From Diplonema papillatum (Eukaryota > Euglenozoa > Diplonemea > Diplonemida > Diplonemidae), in NCBI GenBank assembly GCA_030068145.1, contig JAPJBO010000501.1, positions 62,001-126,000 of the forward strand: 64,000 bases of DNA, given 5' to 3'. The position numbers and the translations under genes are program-made. This document shows, in pieces, positions 43,685 through 53,718 of this stretch (its first letter is position 1; every line of letters starts with the position of its first letter). Below the pieces are notes generated by a model, which was not told where the DNA came from, ran no database searches, and worked only from the letters and a program-made list of their open reading frames with translations.

Positions 43685-45472
43685 TCATTTCGCGGTCGAC
43701 GATACAAAACCGGCCAGCGTCGACTGCCTGTCCGATTTCTTTGTCATGGATGCAGCGGAGTTCTGCATCTTCGCCGGTGGCTTTGCCTCGTTTCGTTCCT
43801 GAGACGCCGATTCGGTGCCGGACCTCGCCCTTTTCTTCGCCCCCGTCTTCTGGCCCCCCGGCTTGGTGCCTTTCGTCTTCTTGGTCTTCCCTTCCTCGCG
43901 GTCCGCACTCGGCTGTCGCCGCGGTGACGGCGACTTCTGTGCTCCGGCCTGCTTTGTCTGCACTTCCGCCAGTCGCTTGGTGAGGTCCTCGATCTGGCGA
44001 AGAGCTTCTTTCAGCTGTGCGCGCAGCTCCTCCATCTCTGTTGCTTCTGGTGTGCCGGCTGGTTTAGGGCCTGCTGGCCCAGTGGCCGATTCAATGTTGA
44101 AGTCCTTCCCGCCTTTACCGCCCTTCATAGGACTGCCTTTCTTTCCGCCACTCAAACCCTTCGCTGCACTCCCTCCCTCGGGCAGTTGCTTCCCAGCCTC
44201 GCGCCATCGTTCGATTCCCTTTCTCTTTCCGTAGCAGCTCAAAAACTCCGCCCAGGTGTATCTTTCCTGCTCCCGTACTGAGCCGACCTCTGCAGGGTCT
44301 CGTCTCTTCTCCGGTGCCGCTGCTTGCACCCACCTCTGTTCGGTCTCGGAGATCGGCCGGGCTGAGGAAACCTCGATGCGTGTTCCCCCTCCGGTAACAC
44401 CGAAGACCCATGAGGGCGGTTCCGTTCCCCTCACCACTGCGAGCACCCTTCCTCTCTTCGGAATGACTTTGATTGCAGTCACCCCCTCCCACCCTGCCGT
44501 TCTCAGAAAGGCTTCAGCCTGGGCTGCCGTGGTCCGTTTTGCAAATCCGTAGACGTCCCACGGCATCCCGTTCCTTTTTGGCACGGCCTTCTCTCCCACC
44601 GCGGTCCGGACGCGTTCTTCGGCCTCCGGTGCCACCCGAAGCCCGAGCCCGCGCCTGTTGGCCGCCAGCCTCCGTGCCTGCAGGCGCCTTGCTAACTCCC
44701 TTGCCTCAGGGAGGGTCGTGTTGGCAGCCAGCCAGACGATCGGCCCTGCGTCCTTCTTATCGCGCACGAAAACGCCGCGATGACCCGATGCAGCCTCGAG
44801 CGTCTTCGCCTGCTCGCCGGTAACACGCAAAAGTGCGCCGATAGATCGCGCCGGGTCCTCGGCTCTACCGCGTGTCTCAACACCGGTGATCCCGATGGCT
44901 CGGCCGTCAACGCCCGCCTCCCCTGCGAATCGCTGAAGGTAAGCTCGCAGGTTGCTAGTCGCCTCTTCCCACTCTCCCGGCGTTGTGTACTGCCGGGGAA
45001 CATGCACAGACAGTCGATGGGTGTCATCCCACTCACGCGCGTCTGGCATTGGCGCTTCCCTCATCGTCAATTTCGAACTGACTGGCTTTTCTCCCAGCTG
45101 GAAGAGGGTCCCCGTCGTCGTCTCAACCCGGGTTCCTCGTCTGATTACGACCGGGCTTGTGTGCCCCTTCAGGCCTGCCAGCTCTGGCACCGCGCCTAGC
45201 ACCACCATCGCGCATGCTCCTTTTCGCACGCCTCCACCGTAGGCTTTCTTCGTCTCCGCACGACTCGCAATGGCAACGCCTGCGATACAACCTTGCAGCG
45301 CCTGCACGTCGACGACCGGCACGTCCCAGTCCTCACTTCGCAGCTCGGCATGCTGCTTGCTCTTCTTCGCTGGCACCCACTGCCATGGGGCCTCTGCCTT
45401 TGTCTGCGTCGGCCGCATTGTCTCATCAGAGTCAACGCGTTGCCCAGGACCACCGCTCGGAGGTGCAGACAT
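43685..45472 (-). CDS. R3 ORF1: putative RNA-binding/chaperone protein
   Basis: The 595-residue ORF has no clear RRM or CCHC knuckle. Its middle is globular with two IKVIPKRGRVLAVVRG and PWDVYGFAKRTTAAQAEAFL segments that could be a divergent nucleic-acid-binding fold. A predicted coiled coil (EMEELRAQLKEALRQIEDLT, continuing as heptads) lies near residue 490, and the C-terminus is Lys/Ser/Pro-rich and basic. Position upstream of ORF2 in a two-ORF non-LTR element makes ORF1p the sensible call; this is by context rather than by motif. Confidence 0.75.
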   Translation of the reverse strand: MSAPPSGGPGQRVDSDETMRPTQTKAEAPWQWVPAKKSKQHAELRSEDWDVPVVDVQALQGCIAGVAIASRAETKKAYGGGVRKGACAMVVLGAVPELAGLKGHTSPVVIRRGTRVETTTGTLFQLGEKPVSSKLTMREAPMPDAREWDDTHRLSVHVPRQYTTPGEWEEATSNLRAYLQRFAGEAGVDGRAIGITGVETRGRAEDPARSIGALLRVTGEQAKTLEAASGHRGVFVRDKKDAGPIVWLAANTTLPEARELARRLQARRLAANRRGLGLRVAPEAEERVRTAVGEKAVPKRNGMPWDVYGFAKRTTAAQAEAFLRTAGWEGVTAIKVIPKRGRVLAVVRGTEPPSWVFGVTGGGTRIEVSSARPISETEQRWVQAAAPEKRRDPAEVGSVREQERYTWAEFLSCYGKRKGIERWREAGKQLPEGGSAAKGLSGGKKGSPMKGGKGGKDFNIESATGPAGPKPAGTPEATEMEELRAQLKEALRQIEDLTKRLAEVQTKQAGAQKSPSPRRQPSADREEGKTKKTKGTKPGGQKTGAKKRARSGTESASQERNEAKPPAKMQNSAASMTKKSDRQSTLAGFVSSTAK

Positions 45473-45512
45473 GTTGACAATCGTTTGTGTGATTTTCTTG
45501 TTTCCCAGTCCC

Positions 45513-45652
45513 CATCTTGTTGCGTTAGTGGGGAGTCATTTGTAAGCAAATGAGTACCACACTATGCCAGCTTTTCGCTACGTGACTCCAGAAGGGTCAC
45601 TTTTTCCGCGCTTTCGGCGCGGCGCAACTCTAGTCGGTTGCAACTGTTCTCA
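45513..45652 (-). mobile_element. R2 3'-end fragment with right target-site duplication
   Basis: It starts with the 19-bp CATCTTGTTGCGTTAGTGG and continues as R2 3' UTR and last codons (SRSEKLA region of the antisense frame), ending GGTTGCAACTGTT. It is the other half of the R2 copy split by R3. Confidence 0.88.
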
Positions 45653-45779
45653 CGTGGTTCCACTTTCATACACATACGTTCCCAAGAGCGACTGGTGATA
45701 TCATGTGAAAGACATGGGATTTTTTGTGAAATTTGGTGTGTCTCCAATGTAGCCGGCCACCCCATAGGCGTGTGTTTGT

Positions 45780-46018
45780 TCGTACGTACTCTTTTGGTGG
45801 TCGGCGTGGATAATAAGGCTGTGATCGGAATCATCAGGAAGGGCTATTCCCAAAAGCCAGCAGCCATCCTATGGCTGAGGGCACTGCAGGACGCGTTGGA
45901 AAACCTTGCCAATCACTTGGAAGTCTACTACATACCGACGGACCAAATGCCTGCTGACGCCTTCACCCGGTTAGCTGTTCAGCGGTCCTGTTGGAAAGAA
46001 GTCTGCGACACGTTGTAG
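45780..46018 (+). pseudogene. RNase H-like C-terminal fragment of another retroelement
   Basis: The plus frame reads VVGVDNKAVIGIIRKGYSQK, AAILWLRALQDAL, LEVYYIPTDQMPADAFTRL, then a stop. The DNxAVxxxIxKG and YxPxxxxxADxxSR-type motifs are those of the RNase H end of DIRS-like or related retroelement polyproteins. No RT precedes it here; about 45653-45780 is weakly open. It is probably a relic. Confidence 0.6.
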
Positions 46019-46284
46019 GTGAAGGCCTCCAATAATACAAGGGGCCGGCACGTACAAACAAACACACGCCTATTATTTTTCGTAGTAACAAGGCTTTGTA
46101 AACACGAAAGAGAACGCTGGCAGCGTGTTTGGGAGAAGATTGGCATAACGATCATATTCACTCACTATCAATCACGAACAGGCTAATCCTCCCCCGGCGC
46201 GTACAAACAAATTAATTAAGCGGTAACAAATACTGTCTCCACGGGGAAGCAAAAATTGGTTGTCGCTCTAAAAAGGGTCCACAC
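46019..46284. other. Intronic spacer
   Basis: Contains nothing recognisable; by the proposed gene model it is the start of the very long phosphatase intron. Confidence 0.4.
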
Positions 46285-47014
46285 CTTCTGTCGGTAGCCC
46301 CCCGTGGAGGACCACCGCCGAGTTGTTCACGACGCAGGCAAGGGGCAGCCAGGCGAAGAGGTCCGTGCAGAGGAGGAAGAAGCGGTGGTTGTACTTCGCC
46401 ATGCATTCCGCGTAGAACCCGTAATGCAAGCCCATGGCCTCGGTCTCGTGGTTCCCCCGGTTGACGCACACGTTGTCGGGCCACACGCACTTCAGAGCAA
46501 GCACCAGCAGCAGCACCTCGCACGAGTTGTGTCCCCGGTCCACCAGGTCCCCATTGAACACGTACGTGATAGAATCGGCCTTCCCGTCGGGAAGGCCGTG
46601 GGTGTTTAAGATGTACAGGAGATCACCCAGGGACCCGTGCAGATCGCCGACTATGACGACCCGCCCGGACAGGTCGGAAACGGAAGGCTCGGGCCTGAAG
46701 ATGGCCGTCGCCCGGAGCACGATGTTCACGGCGTCCACGTAGCGGACCCTCTTCCCTCCCTGTAGGTCCTCGAACAGCGCCTTGACGGACTCGGCCGTCG
46801 GGCGCGGCGGCGCCGGCTCGCCCGCCGCGTCTGGGGGAGGCGAGCTATCGTAGCTGGCGGGCTCGGCGCCCTCCTGCGGGCCGTTCGCCACCCATTGCGA
46901 CGACCGCCTAAAGCTCGCGACCCCGCCGCACCGCACCGCCCGCGGCCCCTTCGCAACGAAGCCCCCGGCGACGTACTTCGCCGCAGCGCGGCCGCAGATG
47001 CGACTGAGCTGCAT
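46285..47014 (-). CDS. PPP-family Ser/Thr phosphatase, N-terminal exon
   Basis: It carries the PPP signature motifs GDLHG (VVIVGDLHGSLGDLLYIL), GDLVDRG (VFNGDLVDRGHNSCEVLLL) and RGNHE (NVCVNRGNHETEAMGLHYGF), then VVLHGGLPTE. The exon ends at a GAAG/GTGTGG donor, or the frame stops four codons later. The first ~45 residues (MQLSRICGRAAAKYVAGGFV, Arg-rich, no acids) look like an organelle targeting peptide. Then come a Ser/Pro/Ala linker and a helix before the catalytic domain. The middle segment that in PPP enzymes reads CDLLWSDP is not in this exon nor in 26437-27310, so at least one exon is missing or unseen between them. Confidence 0.87.
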
Positions 47015-47119
47015 CTTCCTGATTCGAGTCCGCTCTTCCTTTTGACGGTGTTTTCACACTCCTAGTGATTTAGTGTGAGCATTCGATGGTGCTGCGATGG
47101 GGCAGGGGTTTGATCCTCG

Positions 47120-47243
47120 GCGGGGAAATACTTGAGGAACTGTCTTGTGCTTATTTCGACGGAGGCTAGAGGGGGAGAGAACAAGACGAGATTACGCAAC
47201 TAGCCGTCTCCTCATGTATTTCCTACAAAGCAGGTGCTCATAA
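47120..47243. mobile_element. MITE-like family E, short copy
   Basis: AATACTTGAGGAACTGTCTT, GACGGAGGCTAGAGGGGGAG, then GCCGTCTCCTCATGTATTTC and CTACAAAGCAGGTGCTCATA. It has both ends of the family E element (compare 55319-55535) with the centre deleted. It lies just upstream of the phosphatase start codon. Confidence 0.65.
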
Positions 47244-47255
47244 GAACAAACCTAA

Positions 47256-47595
47256 ATTGCCTCCTTGGAGAGAGTCACTCGGAGCCGTTGTTCCTTCTCC
47301 ATCCGCCAATTTAACATCCGTTTAATTCATGTCATACCTACCAAAGGATCATTCACGGTTAGCTCCCCTTAGCTGGCTTGCTGGTACCTTGGGAACGAGC
47401 TGACCGGCGAAGTTGGCTGCCCGGCGGCTGCCTCAGTTGGGGAGATCGGTCCTCCTGGCTACCGCATCAGTCACAGCTCAACTGGCGAAGGCCTGAGTTG
47501 GCTTCAATCTAACACAACTGGCTGCGGCGGGCCGGCTCACGATGCCTGGCTGCTCGCATTCGCCTCGCGGGACTCTGGGATTATCCCTCCGCCGG
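47256..47595. repeat. 335-bp duplicated segment, copy 1
   Basis: Nearly identical to 48539-48874 (shared: CTCCATCCGCCAATTTAACA, TTGGGGAGATCGGTCCTCCT, GGCGGGCCGGCTCACGATGC). One short indel and scattered substitutions are seen. No gene found. Confidence 0.88.
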
Positions 47596-48538
47596 TCAAG
47601 CTCAGCAAGCCAGGGAGACTAACCTTGATAACTGCGGGGAAGTGGGGAGAGAAGAACGGGTGGGGCGCGGGGAGCTTCATATGAATCCCGAGGAGGACCG
47701 ACCTACGAGGGTGCGGCGTAGCAATGAGCTAGGCGCACCGGTTGTAAAACCTGACCGTCTCACGCAATATGGATCGCGCGTGTGCTTCTCCCCGTACAAC
47801 CTCACCACGTCCTCCGACGCCCAGTCCCCCAGCTCGCAAACCTGCATCACCCCCTCCCCGCCTTCAGCAGTGTGCAGCAACCACCGACCCTGGCGCTGCG
47901 TCGTGTGTGTGTACGCGGGTCTCCTTCCTGGACTCCCCCGCCGACATCCCGTTAATAACGGCGAAGAGTCCCCGCTGTGTCCTTGTATCGCAGAGTGCCT
48001 CCCTGAATGAGCGGTACCCGCAGTTGGGGCACAGGAGCTGACTTGACCCGGCCAAGCCCTTCAGGAGGGTGAACACCTCGACGCAACGGCCCGCATGGCC
48101 CTGCGGGCCACCTCGGCTGAGTTCCGACTGAGAGACCTCCGCTGCCCTCCGTCTCCTTGCTCGCTGACCGGGCGGAGACTGTCCTTGACACCGTCCCTGC
48201 ACAGGGCGGGACCCCGTTCGCGGGGCCACGCTCCTAGCTCTGCCACCACGCTGCGAAAACGCTTGTCGACTTCCTCGGCCGGCCGCGGCTCAGGAAGCGC
48301 CCTGCACGGCATTACACGGAAGGAGGTCAGGGGCATGCCCTCGTGCAACTCCGCGAGTGAGCGCACCAGAGCTTTCCACTCGTGGCCCGGGACCCCCCTC
48401 TCATGTCTAACCGTGCAACGTCTCATGTCATTATTTTCTTCAGGTGGGCGGGCGGGAGAAACAAATGACTGATCCGGTTTGGTGGAGATCCGCGCTCCTG
48501 CCGGGGCTTTACTCGGGATTAGCTGAATTAAACACCTA
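47596..48538. other. Region between duplicated segments, unassigned ORFs
   Basis: Minus frames 48061-48426 and 47864-48229 overlap and are richer in charged and ordinary residues than typical spacer shadows (VDKRFRSVVAELGAWPRERG; LLCPNCGYRSFREALCDT with a CxxC). I do not recognise a family. They may be parts of one frameshifted gene or element. Confidence 0.35.
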
Positions 48539-48541
48539 TTA
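48459..48541. repeat. 82-bp dispersed repeat, copy 1
   Basis: ACAAATGACTGATCCGGTTT through GCTCCTGCCGGGGCTTT and GGATTAGCTGAATTAAACAC recurs with one change at 51883-51965. Confidence 0.85.
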
Positions 48542-48874
48542 AATTGCCTCCTTGAAGAGAGTCACTCGGAGCCGTTGTTCCTTCTCCATCCGCCAATTTA
48601 ACATCCGTTTAATTCATGTCATACCTACCAAAGGATCATCCACGGCTAGCTCTCCTTAGCTGGCTTGCTGGTACCTTGGGAACGAGACCGGCGAAGTTGG
48701 CTGCCCGGCGGCTGCCTCAGTTGGGGAGATCGGTCCTCCTGGCTACCGCATCAGTCACAGCTCAACTGGCGAAGGCCTGAGTTGGCTTCAATCTAACACA
48801 ACTGGCTGCGGCGGGCCGGCTCACGATGCCTGGCTGCTCGCATTCGCCTCGCGGGACTCTGGGATTATCCCAAT
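48539..48874. repeat. 335-bp duplicated segment, copy 2
   Basis: Second copy of 47256-47595, same orientation. Confidence 0.88.
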
Positions 48875-50399
48875 GGCTCTATCCCAATGGACCGACGCAA
48901 AAGAGAAGAGAAGCCAAAGATCAATGCGCAAGAACCAGCAGCCTACGGCACAAGCTGGAGGTGCCCGGGACCAAGAGGTCTGCCGTCGCCTCATCGTTCG
49001 TGTGGAGGCCCGACATCCGCCTAACCGGGTACCGCCCGAGGAACGGGACACGGCATAAGAGTGGACAGGGCGACTCGGAAGGTCCGCTACGTTCATCTCG
49101 CCTCCGTCCTGACGATGCCTTTCTACAGCCCGTGGACCGGGGATTCTAGCTATGGACTGGCCCTGGACAAGGCTTGCCAGAACGACGTTGCCCACCGAAA
49201 CTTGCACGCCCGTCATCTCCGTATACCACAGACCGGCCACCGACACGGACGCGAGCTTCAGTGCGTGAATCAGCGGCCCGGACGCCCGGACAGGAAGCGG
49301 CAGGAGTAGTAGACGACGTCCGTAAGAACGACAGGGTTGCACCCAACCCCTTCGAGCAGGCATCCGTAAACAGCTTCCCATGTCCGGACTAAGCGAGTTG
49401 AGGGGAACCGACCTCTCAAAGACCCCCGACTTCACCCTTCAAGACAACCCGCCACTTGAGCGATACACGACCCAGCATGAATTTTCTGCGCTTCGGCGCG
49501 CCTGGATAAAAGCTGGAGAGGCACCCTACCACCTTGCCAAACAGGGAGGACGAGGCGACCCCCCAATTTCCCTGCTAGCGACGCGGCCTCGCCCGGTGCC
49601 AGAGTCGTGAGGGAGAACACCCTCCAGAACGAACACCAACGTATCCTTCCGCGGTTCCGACTGGGAGACGTCCCGGCGGTCAAGACAATCAAGTCCAGGT
49701 GCCGAAGGCTGGTGCCCCGTGGGGTCGTCCCGTCGCCGCCCAGAGCTCCTGCAGATGACATCGTCCTGCGCCTTCATCCGTCTGCAGCAAATCTTCCAGA
49801 GGCCATCATTGCCAGCTGCCGCATCACCTCCACGAAGACGTCGACGATACCCAGCTTGACCCTCGTCGCCATGTCGACCGCCATATTGACTGCACGAACG
49901 CATGGAGGCTCGTCCGCCACATCTCCTGGTCCGGCGACCGGCGACCATAAAACACCGCAGAAAAACTCGCACTCGTAGGCAGCTCCACTTCGACCACGAA
50001 GCCTCTGTCCACCTCTTTCTGCACCGACGCCCAGATGGCCTCCTTGTTGGCGACCGGTTCGCCCCTGGAGGCCCTCCTGGCCTTCGCGAGCACTCCTCGA
50101 ACGACAAGTCCGGGTCCCGACGTAGGGCAACCCTTCCAGAGATTCGCCTAGAGTTGTCAGGCCTCGGCGATTCCCAGCTTCTCAGGAATTTCGTCGGCCA
50201 CATGGCAGGCATCCAGCGGTCCAGACGGCTCTCAACCAGGCGAGCTTGCACTGTGTGTCTACACGTCAACGACCATGCGCTCGACAGGCGCCTGACGGAT
50301 CTCGGCAAAGCAAGCACAGACCGCGTCTACGCGTCAGTGCTCAGGCCAGACGGATTTCAGCCAGGCGAGCTTCGCCAGGCATGAAGCTCTCCTGGCCGA
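48875..50399 (-). other. Degenerate region, possible retroelement relic
   Basis: Broken minus frames only. The segment near 49850-50090 (ANKEAIWASVQKEVDRGFVV) faintly resembles the start of a DIRS-type RT, where a short KExxxGR-type helix precedes the palm. The rest (49430-49770, 48821-49435) has no motif I can defend. GC content is even and no tandem repeat is present. Confidence 0.3.
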
Positions 50400-51645
50400 G
50401 ATCAGTCTGGGCGAACGGCTGACGTGTAAGCTCGTTTTTGGCTGAGATCCGCGATGCCCGTAGACGGCGTGAAGCGCCTGGTTGTGATCCGTCCAGCCTG
50501 ATTACCGACGTCTAGACACGCGAGCCGCCGTGCCGCGTTCGCGGCGAAGCTCGCCTTGCTGAAATCTGTCTGGCCTGAGCACTGACGTGTAGGCTCGCTT
50601 CTGCTGCGGTCTGCCGTACCACGCGCACAGCGTGCATGTTCGCCGTGCCGGGGGTCCGTTGGGCGCCTGTCGAACGCATGGTCGTTGACGTGTAGGCTCG
50701 CTGCGTTTAAGATCCGCCGTGCCCCGTGCACGGCGTGAAACTCGCCTGGTTGAGATCCATCTGGCCTGGTCACTGACGTGCAGGCTCGCTTTGGCTGAGA
50801 TCCGCGATGCCCGTGCACGGCGTGAAGGGCCTGGTTAAGGTCCGTCCAGCCTGATCCCTGACGTCTAGACACGTTTCTGCTGAGATCCGCCGTGCCGCGT
50901 GCACGGCGAAGCTCGCCTTGCTGAAATCTGCCTGGCCTGAGCACTGACGTGTAGACTCGCTTCTGCTGCGGTCAACACACAGCGTGCATGCTCGCTTGGC
51001 TGGGGTCCGTCATGCGCCTGTCGAGCGCATCGTCGTTGACGTGTAGGCTCGCTGTGCCTCGCGCACGGCGTGAAGTTCGCCTGGTTGAGATCCATCTGGT
51101 CTGGTCACTGACGGGCAGGCTCCCTGTGGCTGAGATCCGCCGTGCCGCGTGCACGTGCACGCGGCACAGCGGATCTCAACCAAAGCGAGCCTACACGTCG
51201 GTAATCAGGGTGGACGGATCTCAACCAGGCGAGCTTCACGCCGTGCGCACGGCACGGCGGATCTCAACCAAAGCGAGCCTACATGTCAGTGACCAGGCCG
51301 GACGGATCTCAACCAGGCGAGCTTCACGCCGTGCACGCTGCACGGCGGATCTCAACCAAAGCGAGCCTACACGTCGGTGATCAGGGTAGACGGATCTCAA
51401 CCAGGCGAGCTTCACGCCGTGCACGCGGCACGGCGGATCTCAACCACAGGGAGCCTACACGTCAGTGATCAGGCCGGACGGATCTCAACCAGGCGAGCTT
51501 CACGCCGTGCACGCTGCACGGCGGATCTCAACCAAAGCGAGCCTACACGTCGGTGATCAGGGTAGACGGATCTCAACCAGGCGAGCTTCACGCCATGCAC
51601 GCGGCACGGCGGATCTCAACCGAAGCGAGCCTGGCCGTCTTCGGC
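50400..51645. repeat. Large palindromic minisatellite, centre at 51154
   Basis: The right arm (51155-51645) has about five and a half ~88-bp units, each made of two half-units starting GGATCTCAACCAAAGCGAGC and GGATCTCAACCAGGCGAGCT. The left arm (50400-51154) holds diverged units in reverse orientation. The centre GCCGCGTGCACGTGCACGCG-GC is a perfect 22-bp palindrome, and the 42 bp around it pair with one mismatch. The left arm is more diverged than the right. Confidence 0.9.
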
Positions 51646-52039
51646 CTGGCGCTCGTCAGGCGCCAGACGGATCTCCGCATGGCACTTCGAATACTAGGCG
51701 GGATGAATCTCAGCTGGATCCAGCCGATCGACCGTCTCTCGGCGCGCGACGGCCCCCCTCAGGTGGACCGCGGCTCGCACCTCGGGCATCAGCCTGGCAT
51801 GCCCCCACGCATGCTCTGCTACTCGGTATTCAGTCCCGGCGAGCAGTGGCAGGGCGCTCTCCAGCCAAACAAGTAGACCAGAAACAAATGACTGATCCGG
51901 TTTGGTGGAGATCCGCGCTCCTGCCGGGGCTTTGCTCGGGATTAGCTGAATTAAACACCTATTTTTGTTGGCAGTCCTGTATTGAGCTCGAACTCCAAGG
52001 AATTCTGGGAGGAATCCTCTCAACATTGAACACGCGGAC
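51646..52039. other. Spacer with 82-bp dispersed repeat copy 2
   Basis: The repeat of 48459-48541 lies at 51883-51965. The rest has no recognisable gene. Confidence 0.6.
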
Positions 52040-52562
52040 ATGTTCACGGCGTCCGTAGCGGACCCTCTTCCCCCCTTGCAGGTCCTCGAACAGCGCCTCG
52101 ACGGGCTCGGCCGTCGGGCGCGGCGGCGCCGGCTCGCCCGCTGCGTCTGGGGGGGGACGTTGTTATTGGTGCTGGTTTTGAGGGATAAGGAATAAAGGCA
52201 AGGAATCTTTTTGCGGTGGCCTCTGCTGGTCTGGTAGTTGGTGCTACCTCCGTTCTTTTACACTCGATCTCTTTTCGACTCACTACTGTACGTACTCTTT
52301 CACTCTTTTGCTCTCTTTGGCTGACCAAAAAAAAAGACTCCTGCGGCCGACACCACGAACACATGCGCAATGCGTCTGGGAGGGGCGAGCTATCGTAGCT
52401 GGCGGGCTCGGCGCCCTCCTGCGGGCCGTTCGCCACCCATTGCGACGACCGCCTAAAGCTCGCGACCCCGCCGCACCGCACCGCCCGCGGCCCCTTCGCA
52501 ACGAAGCCCCCCGGCGACGTACTTCGCCGCAGCGCGGCCGCAGATGCGACTGAGCTGCATCT
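52040..52562 (-). pseudogene. Phosphatase N-terminal exon fragment with insertion
   Basis: The minus strand repeats the first part of the 46285-47014 exon (MQLSRICGRAAAKYVAGG and ASYDSSP, then AGEPAPPRPTAE-like sequence). One extra C near 52509 shifts the frame, and a ~220-bp insertion splits it at 52153-52373. The catalytic motifs are missing. It is a dead duplicate. Confidence 0.85.
52153..52373. mobile_element. ~220-bp insertion with flanking direct repeats
   Basis: It sits inside the phosphatase exon fragment between TGCGTCTGGGG and TGCGTCTGGGA, about 10 bp of target duplication; the intact exon has a single GCGTCTGGGG at 46829. It matches the repeats at 27335-27600. On the minus strand it begins beyond CGCATTGCGCATG and ends in a C-rich tract then CAG, acceptor-like. 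Confidence 0.72.
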
Positions 52563-52654
52563 TCGGTAGCATATCGAGCGCAGTGTTACCTCTGACGTTT
52601 TTTGGGAACCTTTGGGTTCGTTCCCGATCTGAAGCTCGCTGCCTAACCAGGGAA

Positions 52655-53130
52655 GCGAATCTGTATGAGAATGAAGGTTTGCATTGGTCTGCCCCCCTTG
52701 GAACCTGGATGAGAATGAAGGCTTGCATTGGTCTGCCTCCCTTGACACCTGGCAAGTTCGTTCCGGTCACGAGCAAGAGTCGACGGAATGCTGATTTTGG
52801 AAGCTACCCGACAACGCCAACACGCCGAAGCCTACTGGCTGGTGAAACTGCAGTCTGCCGCAAACGGACCCCTCCTTTGGGCTGACGAAATCCGCACGCT
52901 TGAAAACGGGAAACGAAAGAGCCGGCAAGCAGGTGGTCGCTTGAGACCTCAAGAAGACTTCAGAAGGAGAACCACATTTCCTGAGCACAAAAAAGATGGA
53001 ATCCTTGCAGGCGGGGAGGGAGAGCGAAAAAAGAAGAACAAAAGGGCGGGCTAGAACACTGGTCCGTACGGTGCACCCCCAAGTTTCCCACAATGTGGTA
53101 AGAATAGCCACAACATTTACCCACAGTGCA
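52655..53130. repeat. Second copy of the 24.7-26.3 kb repeat block
   Basis: Two start-codon minisatellite units (GAATGAAGGYTTGCATTGGT), then CTGGCAAGTTCGTTCCGGTC as at 25085, then one ~320-bp unit. The end carries CCCAAGTTTCCCACAATGTG and CATTTACCCACAGTGCATCG as at 26290-26350. This is segmental duplication of a composite block. Confidence 0.85.
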
Positions 53131-53713
53131 TCGCGGGTGCTGACTGGAATCGTTTTCCTTTGCGGCCCAGAGAAAATGGGCACTAATCGATGCCCAGGAT
53201 TGGCATCAATTCCGTCGACACTTCCACGTTCAGACACCGGACCCCAATGTCCTTGGATCATCGGAGAAACAGATCCTAGCCACAAAAGCCACAAAGCGGC
53301 ATTGTGGGTGAATGCTGCGGCCACTCTGACCACATTCATTGTGGGAAGGTTGTGGATGCACAGTACTGCACTGATGCGTAGCAGCGTGCTCTGCAACCCA
53401 GCTTGCCTGGGATTGCGGAACCGCCTGGGTTGCATCGTATACGGGACGCTGCATCACGACTCCTGCGAACAGGGAGGTGCAGTACGAATTTCTCATAAAC
53501 TTGCCGTGGGCGTAGCGGCCCACTGAGCATTTACCTTTCGCAACCGGCAGCCTTCTCAAGTATTTTCCTGCAAAGCAGGTGCTTATACAAAAAAAAAAAG
53601 CGTGTGTGGGCGTACGCGTTTTGGTGCTAGCACAGCCAAAAATTCCTTCGTAATTTCAGCTTCTGAAACTGGACCTCGCCGTGTAAGATGCCAACGGGCT
53701 CGTCTCACGTAGG
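53131..53713. other. Spacer, no gene recognised
   Basis: A tail of the duplicated block and a family E fragment (AAGTATTTTCCTGCAAAGCA then GGTGCTTATAC, 53558-53590). No gene. Confidence 0.5.
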
Positions 53714-53718
53714 TAAAT

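Larger units (their letters stand above)
37890..45512 (-). mobile_element. Full-length OTU-encoding non-LTR retrotransposon (R3)
   Basis: The 7.6-kb element is flanked by a perfect 19-bp target duplication. It has a ~40-bp 5' leader starting GGGGACTGGGAAACAAGA, ORF1 (595 codons), a ~70-bp gap, ORF2 (1852 codons) and a ~165-bp 3' UTR. Both frames are uninterrupted, so the copy looks young and possibly active. There is no long terminal repeat and no obvious poly-A tail at the 3' junction. The order OTU, AP-type endonuclease, RT, zinc knuckle, RNase H is read directly from ORF2. Confidence 0.93.

Noticed and set aside
48875-50399. DIRS-type retrotransposon
   Set aside because: Only one short segment is suggestive; no RT palm, RNase H or recombinase motif could be shown, so it is listed only as a degenerate region.
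52044-52748. 234-codon phosphatase-like gene
   Set aside because: The frame reads through a 220-bp insertion and a frameshift; it has no GDxHG, GDxVDRG or GNHE motif.
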